A stretch of 64,000 nucleotides of DNA from Actinopolyspora halophila DSM 43834 (lineage in GTDB: Bacteria; Actinomycetota; Actinomycetes; Mycobacteriales; Pseudonocardiaceae): contig NZ_AQUI01000002.1 in the NCBI RefSeq assembly GCF_000371785.1, positions 776,590 through 840,589 on the forward strand, written 5' to 3'. How positions within the stretch are numbered: position 1 is the stretch's first letter; each line of letters begins with the position of its first letter. Shown here in pieces: positions 59,556-64,000 of this stretch. The translations under genes were made by a program, and so were the position numbers. The notes beneath the pieces are model-generated. The model did not search any database. It had not been told where the DNA came from and saw nothing but the letters and a program-made list of their open reading frames with translations.

Positions 59556-60191
59556 GTGAGCACGAACCGGTCTCGGCGCAGGGCGCCCGCGATGAGCTCG
59601 GAGCAACGCCGGGACGAGATCGTTCGGGCCACGCTGCCGCTGCTGGTCGAGCAGGGGCCCAACATCACGACCCGCTCGATCGCACAGGCGGCCGAGGTCG
59701 CGGAAGGAACGATCTTCCGGGTTTTCACGGACAAGAACGAGCTGCTGCAGGCCTGCGTGTCCGAGGCCTTTCGCACCGACGAAGCGTGTGAGCGAATCAG
59801 GGGAATTCCGCCGGGGGACGACTTGGCCGATCGGCTGAGCCGGGCTTCCTCGATCGTGTTGGACTACTTCCACCGCCTGGGCAGGCTCGTGCACAATCTC
59901 TCCGATTCGGAGTACGACGTGCACCGGCACCCGAAGGCCGAACAGCGCCACTCCGAGGGCGGGCCGCAGTTCGTCCGGGATTTGATCGACGCCTGCGCGG
60001 AACTGGTGGCCCGGGACGAGCACAGGTTCCGCATGCCCCCCGGCGATGTCGCCCGGATGTTGCTCGGGCTGTTGATGAGCACGCGATTCGAAACGACCCC
60101 CCCGGAAGGCGAGCAGTCCGCGATCGAGTCGCGCATCGACGTGCTGCTCAACGGGGTACTGGCCGAACCGGGCCAGCACGAACACCGCTGA
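59556..60191 (+). CDS. TetR-family repressor of drug-export operon
   Basis: A 211-residue TetR protein. The helix-turn-helix ITTRSIAQAAEVAEGTIFRV followed by FTDKNELL is at about residues 37-66. The C-terminal TetR part is typical of actinomycete drug-efflux repressors. GTG 59556 lies seven bases after a -10 box. It is the first gene of a plus-strand unit with drrA/drrB-like transporter genes and a glycosyltransferase (11-bp gap to the ATP-binding gene). The operator within its own promoter means the whole unit is probably self-regulated by a drug ligand. Confidence 0.9.
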   Translation: MSTNRSRRRAPAMSSEQRRDEIVRATLPLLVEQGPNITTRSIAQAAEVAEGTIFRVFTDKNELLQACVSEAFRTDEACERIRGIPPGDDLADRLSRASSIVLDYFHRLGRLVHNLSDSEYDVHRHPKAEQRHSEGGPQFVRDLIDACAELVARDEHRFRMPPGDVARMLLGLLMSTRFETTPPEGEQSAIESRIDVLLNGVLAEPGQHEHR

Positions 60192-60202
60192 AGAAGGACG
60201 TT

Positions 60203-61147
60203 ATGACAAGACCACCCATCGAGGTCGAGCACGTCAGCAAGGAGTTCGGCAAGTTCAGGGCACTGGACGACGTGAGTCTGCAAGTGCCGCGGGGATCTGT
60301 ACTGGGGTTGCTGGGGCACAACGGCGCTGGCAAGACCACGCTGGTCAACATCCTGAGCACCCTGTCACCACCGACGAGGGGAACGGCGCGCGTGGCGGGC
60401 CACGACGTGGTCCGGGAGAGCAGGAGCGTCTGTTCCCGCATCGGCCTGACCGGCCAGTTCGCCGCGGTGGACGAACAACTATCCGGAATGGACAACCTGG
60501 TGCTCGTGGCCAGGCTGCTGGGGGCGGGCAAGCGCGCGGCCAAGAACCGCGCCGAGGAACTGCTCGAGCTGTTCGAGCTGACCGAGGCGGCCAAACGCCC
60601 CGCACGCAACTACTCCGGGGGGATGCGGCGCAGGCTGGACCTGGCCGCAGGCCTCGTCGGAGGTCCGGACGTGATCTTCCTGGACGAACCGACCACGGGA
60701 CTGGACCCGTCCAGCCGCATGGGGCTGTGGCGGATCGTGGAAAACCTGGTCAACGACGGGACCACGGTGCTGCTGACCACGCAGTACCTCGACGAGGCCG
60801 ACAGGCTCGCCGATTCCATCACCGTGCTGTCCAGCGGGAAGGTCGTCGCCTCGGGAACGGCCGAGGAGCTCAAGGCCGAGGTGGGACAGCGGACCGCCAC
60901 CGCGACGCTGGCCGACCCCGCCGACGCGGAGCGGGCGGTGAACGCGCTGAACGCGAGCGGGATGAGCCCGGTGCACGACGCGGAGCGACACGTGATCACC
61001 ACCCCCGTGGCCGCCTCGCACGAACTCGCCGTGGTCGTACGCGCGCTGGACGAGGCCGGCATCGAGGTGAGCGGGCTCGGACTGGGCGAACCGACTCTGG
61101 ACGACGTCTACCTGCCCCTGGCCAATTCCGCGCACCAGGCGGCGTGA
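60203..61147 (+). CDS. DrrA-like ABC transporter ATP-binding protein
   Basis: A 314-residue daunorubicin-resistance-type ATPase. Walker A LGHNGAGKTTLVN, ABC signature NYSGGMRRRLDLAAG, Walker B VIFLDEPTTGLDPSSR, and the DrrA C-terminal domain (about 230-314) ending in GEPTLDDVYLPL. It drives export of an antibiotic or lipid together with the permease gene after it (21-bp gap). GAAGGA lies before ATG. It is in the unit led by a self-regulated TetR. Confidence 0.95.
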   Translation: MTRPPIEVEHVSKEFGKFRALDDVSLQVPRGSVLGLLGHNGAGKTTLVNILSTLSPPTRGTARVAGHDVVRESRSVCSRIGLTGQFAAVDEQLSGMDNLVLVARLLGAGKRAAKNRAEELLELFELTEAAKRPARNYSGGMRRRLDLAAGLVGGPDVIFLDEPTTGLDPSSRMGLWRIVENLVNDGTTVLLTTQYLDEADRLADSITVLSSGKVVASGTAEELKAEVGQRTATATLADPADAERAVNALNASGMSPVHDAERHVITTPVAASHELAVVVRALDEAGIEVSGLGLGEPTLDDVYLPLANSAHQAA

Positions 61148-61168
61148 CACGACGATCGGAAAGCGCAC

Positions 61169-62011
61169 ATGACCACTACACTGACCGCCCCTCGGGACAG
61201 ATCCGAGGGAACGGAGCACGACCGTCGCGACTGGCACGGCGCGAACGTCTGGACCCAGGTCACGGTCCTCACCGGCAGATCCCTGCGCGCGGTGCTCCGC
61301 GATCCGCGAATAGTCGTCTTCAGCCTGTTACAGCCGTTGATCATGCTTACGCTGTTCAGCCAGGTCTTCGGCAAGGCGCTGATGGGCAGCATCGCCTCCC
61401 AGACGGACAGCTACATCAACTACCTGATGCCCGCGATCCTGGTGACCACGGGAATCGGGGCCTCCCTGCAGTCCGGTGTCGGGCTGATCACCGATATGAA
61501 GAACGGTGTGCTGGGCAGGTTCCGGGCACTGCCCATCCGGCTCGGCACGGTGCTGGTGGCACGCAGTCTGGCCGACCTGTTCCGCACCGCCGTGCAGCTC
61601 GTGGTTCTGCTGTTGGCGGCGAGCGTGCTGTTCGGATTCGCACCGGAAGGCGGGTTGACGGGCACGGTCAGCGCGTGGCTGCTCGCGCTGCTCGTCAGCT
61701 GGTCGCTGACCTGGGTCTTCCTCGCCATCGCCTCCTGGGTGCGCAAGGAGGAGGTGATGCAGAGCGTGGGCTTTTTGGCGATGTTCCCGCTGATGTTCGC
61801 CTCCAGCGCGTTCGTACCGCTGGACGCGTTGCCCGGCTGGTTGCGGATCGTGGCCCGCATCAACCCGCTCACCTACGCCGTCGACGCCTCCCGCGACCTC
61901 TGCCTGGCACTGCCCGTGGGCAGCGGGGTCTGGTCCGCCCTGGGAACCAGCGTGCTGCTGCTCGTGATCGGAGCCGTGTTCGCGGTCAGAGGATTCCGCC
62001 GTCCCCTGTGA
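61169..62011 (+). CDS. DrrB-like ABC-2 permease
   Basis: A 280-residue ABC-2 permease. A 30-residue polar N-terminus is followed by six membrane helices, with the DrrB/YadH-type motif GRFRALPIRLGTVLVARSLAD between helices 2 and 3, and a cytoplasmic-edge pattern LDALPGWLRIVARINPLTYA. It forms a 2:2 exporter with the DrrA-like ATPase. The glycosyltransferase follows with its possible start overlapping this stop. Confidence 0.93.
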   Translation: MTTTLTAPRDRSEGTEHDRRDWHGANVWTQVTVLTGRSLRAVLRDPRIVVFSLLQPLIMLTLFSQVFGKALMGSIASQTDSYINYLMPAILVTTGIGASLQSGVGLITDMKNGVLGRFRALPIRLGTVLVARSLADLFRTAVQLVVLLLAASVLFGFAPEGGLTGTVSAWLLALLVSWSLTWVFLAIASWVRKEEVMQSVGFLAMFPLMFASSAFVPLDALPGWLRIVARINPLTYAVDASRDLCLALPVGSGVWSALGTSVLLLVIGAVFAVRGFRRPL

Positions 62012-62034
62012 ACGCAGGTAGATCGATCGGGAAG

Positions 62035-63243
62035 ATGATGCGCAAACATTTCGTTTTCGTGAGCATGCCCGCGTACGGGCACGTCAATCCGTCACTCGCG
62101 CTCGTCGAGGAACTCGTTCGACGGGACCACCGGGTCAGCTACGCCACCGGCTCCGACATGGTTCCCGCCGTGCGAGCCGCCGGTGCCGAACCCGTTCCGG
62201 TGCCGATGGAGCAACCCTCCGCGCCCGCGGGGAGCGGGGCGCTGACCCCGGAGGCGATGGCCCCGATGATGGAGAAGTTCCTGGAGGGGACGCGGGAGAC
62301 GCTGCCGAGGTTGTCGGAGCACTTCGCCGACGAGCACGTCGACGCGGTCTGCGCGGACTCCGCCACCCCGGCGGGACGTGTGTTCGCGAAGAAGCTCGGA
62401 GTCCCGAACGTGTCCCTGGTGCCGACCCACGCGGGCAACGAGGAGTTCTCGATGCGGGCGGAGTTCATGAAGCGGGCGCCGCAGGACTTCGACCGGAATC
62501 ATCCGGTGCTGCGGGACTTCGCCGAACGGATGAGCGAACTCGCCGCGCAGCACGGTGTCGAGCTCGGGGTCGAGTCGATGATGGCCGAACCCGGGGGCGC
62601 GTTGAACCTCGTGTTCATTCCGCGGGAGTTCCAGTTCCACGCGGACAGCTTCGACGACCGGTTCGTCTTCCTCGGGCCGTTGCTGGGTGGTCGGGCCGAG
62701 CGTGAGCAGTGGAAGCCCCGGCGGACGGACCGACCGCTGCTGTTCGTCTCGCTGGGGACCATCTTCCACGGTCATCCGGAGTTCTATCGGACCTGCATCG
62801 AGGCGTTCGCCGACACCGGTTGGCAGGTGGCGATGTCCATCGGTGACCGGGTGAGCCCGGAAGAGCTGGGAGAGGTTCCCGGGAACTTCGAGGTACGCCC
62901 TCGCTTCCCCCAGACGGCCGTGCTCCGGCACGCCGACGTGTTCCTCTCGCACGCGGGGATGAACTCCACGATGGAGTCCCTCTCCTACGGGGTTCCGCTC
63001 GTCACGGCTCCCCGGATGGTGGAGCAGGAGATGAACGCCGAGCGGGTTCACGAGCTGAACTTCGGCGGGAAACTCGACGAGGCCGAGCTGACCGACTCAG
63101 CGCGACTGCGTGAGCGGATCGAGGAGGTGGCTGCGGACGGGGAGATCACCAAGGCCGTGGGCGAGATGTCCGAGGCCATCCGCGGCTACGGCGGGGCCGT
63201 CGCGGGTGTGGATGCTATTGAGGCTTACCTCGAGGCTGACTAG
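62035..63243 (+). CDS. Macrolide-glycosyltransferase-like GT1 enzyme
   Basis: A 402-residue GT1 (MGT/OleD-like) enzyme that puts a sugar from UDP- or another NDP-sugar on an antibiotic. FVSMPAYGHVNPSLALVEEL is the acceptor-domain start, and the donor domain has PLLFVSLGTIFHGHPEFY, VRPRFPQTAVLRHADVFLSH and AGMNSTMESLSYGVPLV, the last being the nucleotide-sugar-binding PSPG-like segment. ATG 62035 gives the family-typical start; GTG 62008 overlaps the permease stop and is an alternative. With the drug exporter it forms a two-part resistance cassette: inactivation by glycosylation plus efflux. Confidence 0.92.
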   Translation: MMRKHFVFVSMPAYGHVNPSLALVEELVRRDHRVSYATGSDMVPAVRAAGAEPVPVPMEQPSAPAGSGALTPEAMAPMMEKFLEGTRETLPRLSEHFADEHVDAVCADSATPAGRVFAKKLGVPNVSLVPTHAGNEEFSMRAEFMKRAPQDFDRNHPVLRDFAERMSELAAQHGVELGVESMMAEPGGALNLVFIPREFQFHADSFDDRFVFLGPLLGGRAEREQWKPRRTDRPLLFVSLGTIFHGHPEFYRTCIEAFADTGWQVAMSIGDRVSPEELGEVPGNFEVRPRFPQTAVLRHADVFLSHAGMNSTMESLSYGVPLVTAPRMVEQEMNAERVHELNFGGKLDEAELTDSARLRERIEEVAADGEITKAVGEMSEAIRGYGGAVAGVDAIEAYLEAD

Positions 63244-63561
63244 AGTCGGCGGCTCGGTTTGCTCGGATGGTTGCGTGGCGGAACCTCTCGCGGGCTCTCG
63301 CTCCGGTCAGGACCGACATCGGGTAGCCACCTACACAACGTCGGGCCTTGCCTGCGAGAGCACCACGAGAGAACCCGCGGTCGGTCGGGCTGCTTAGGCT
63401 CGTAAGCGCCTGGGTTGAACGGAAGCCTTGCGCCGGAAGTTCCTGACCTCGCGGCAGTTCCGACTGCTCGGGTGGGGGAAGCGGCCGCGCCGCTTGCCCG
63501 GACGAGAGGGCGCCGGGCCCGGAGCGGCCCGGCGCCGGGCGGTTCGTGAGAGCGGGTGCTG
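63244..63561. other. Convergent intergenic region with A-type repeat and flank
   Basis: 318 bp between the glycosyltransferase stop and the ABM gene. It contains the A-type repeat and its right flank, with a GAAGCGGCCGCGCCGCTTGC hairpin (near 63480) that resembles arms right of the other A copies. No gene. Confidence 0.6.
63293..63361 (+). repeat. Stem-loop repeat, subfamily A copy 5
   Basis: Outer GGCTCTCGC (63293-63301) with GCGAGAGC (63354-63361), inner GACCGAC (63311-63317) with GTCGGGC (63340-63346; one mismatch), 22-nt loop with GGGTAGCCACCTACACAAC. The right flank (TAGGCTCGTAAGCGC) is shared with copy 3. It lies 50 bp after the glycosyltransferase stop. Confidence 0.85.
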
Positions 63562-63894
63562 TCAGCTCTCCGAATCCACGGCCATCTCACCGAGCAGGGA
63601 CCAGTCGTCCTGCTGCACCGGCGTGTTGATCACTCGCGGCGTTTCCGCCAGGTGGGGCGGAAGGGTCTGCTGGGCGGTCTTGAAGTGCTCGGACTGCACG
63701 TGTGCGGCTCCGGCGTCCTCGTCGCGGAAGGCCTCGAGCAGAACGTACTCGTTCGGGTCCTCGACGCCGCGCGACCAGTCGAACCACAAGCAGCCCTCTT
63801 CCGAACGCGTCGCCTCGGTGAAATCGCGTGCGATCTCGGGCCAGCGGTCCGCGGACTCGGGAAGAACGCGGAACTTGACGGCGATGAAGATCAT
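63562..63894 (-). CDS. Antibiotic-biosynthesis-monooxygenase-like (ABM) protein
   Basis: A 110-residue ferredoxin-like protein with the ABM fold: IFIAVKFRVLPESADRWPEI, then TRSEEGCLWFDWSRGVEDPN, YVLLEAFRDEDAGAAHVQSE and HFKTAQQTLPPHL. The motif H-x-x-S-E-H-F is the conserved quinol-monooxygenase signature. Such dimeric proteins oxidise quinols or similar phenols without cofactor. GGGGAG lies upstream of ATG 63894. It is a single gene ending opposite to the A-type repeat region. Confidence 0.9.
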   Translation of the reverse strand: MIFIAVKFRVLPESADRWPEIARDFTEATRSEEGCLWFDWSRGVEDPNEYVLLEAFRDEDAGAAHVQSEHFKTAQQTLPPHLAETPRVINTPVQQDDWSLLGEMAVDSES

Positions 63895-64000
63895 CGAAAC
63901 TCCCCTGTGGTTGTTCGGTCCGAACTCTCGGCCGGACTCCTGCTCGGAAACCGGCTGTGGACGGTGAACCGGTTCCGGAGTCACGCTCCGGCCGCGTTGC

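Noticed and set aside
60727-63243. Possible fusion of ABC transporter region with glycosyltransferase
   Set aside because: The frame of the glycosyltransferase happens to be open upstream through the ABC genes, but that part is the shifted frame of the DrrA/DrrB-like genes; the GT1 fold starts at about 62035.

Overview
The window is high-GC, gene-dense bacterial DNA (roughly 68-70% G+C) with many GTG starts and 4-bp stop/start overlaps. DUF397/DUF5753 regulator pairs, LAL-type LuxR regulators, NIS siderophore synthetases and Drr-type drug export point to a filamentous actinomycete. I infer the Pseudonocardiales (Actinopolyspora/Saccharopolyspora-like) from protein flavour only. I saw no rRNA, tRNA or transposase gene.

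Layout. 1-5553: a minus-strand FtsK/SpoIIIE-type ATPase (cut by the left edge) preceded by two small all-helical proteins, then a PRC-barrel protein and a lipoprotein. 6349-10669: a plus-strand operon of DMT-type transporter, GT4 glycosyltransferase, alpha/beta hydrolase and second GT4. 10960-20870: an I36-type secreted protein, aldo/keto reductase, YrhK + PucR pair, acyl-CoA synthetase, orphan histidine kinase, NUDIX hydrolase, hotdog protein and a CPA1 antiporter. 20871-21936 is a 1-kb non-coding stretch with strong hairpins before a secreted subtilase with a PKD domain. 23552-37444: a LAL regulator, persulfide-dioxygenase/rhodanese fusion, TetR/HAD pair, arginase-like protein, and a stress/redox block (two MDR dehydrogenases, two aldo/keto reductases, an OhrR-like regulator, a TetR) ending in a MOSC protein.

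37627-41626 is the accessory island: a WhiJ-type regulator (DUF5753 + DUF397), divergent from a chain of very small overlapping genes that leads into a DddA/SCP1.201-like DNA-deaminase toxin and its Imm1 immunity gene, followed directly by a small cas-less type I-E-like CRISPR array. 41738-43230 holds an HNH protein and a DEDDh exonuclease. The N-terminal helical part of the deaminase aligns without gaps with the 86-residue partner of the FtsK-type ATPase at the left edge. This suggests one ATPase/helical-adaptor/toxin system split over two loci of the window.

43391-63894: a secreted lipase divergent from a second LAL regulator, an FNT-family channel, a three-gene membrane-protein operon, tandem IucA/IucC synthetases, a GT-C-like membrane enzyme, a TetR with a membrane protein, a self-regulated TetR-DrrA-DrrB-macrolide glycosyltransferase cassette, and an ABM-family monooxygenase.

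The window also carries about ten copies of a previously unnamed (to me) intergenic stem-loop repeat. Two subfamilies with quite different stems (A: five copies; B: two full, one diverged and two partial copies) share the same 22-nt loop, and subfamily A stems show compensatory base changes. Nearly all copies lie just 3' of a stop codon.
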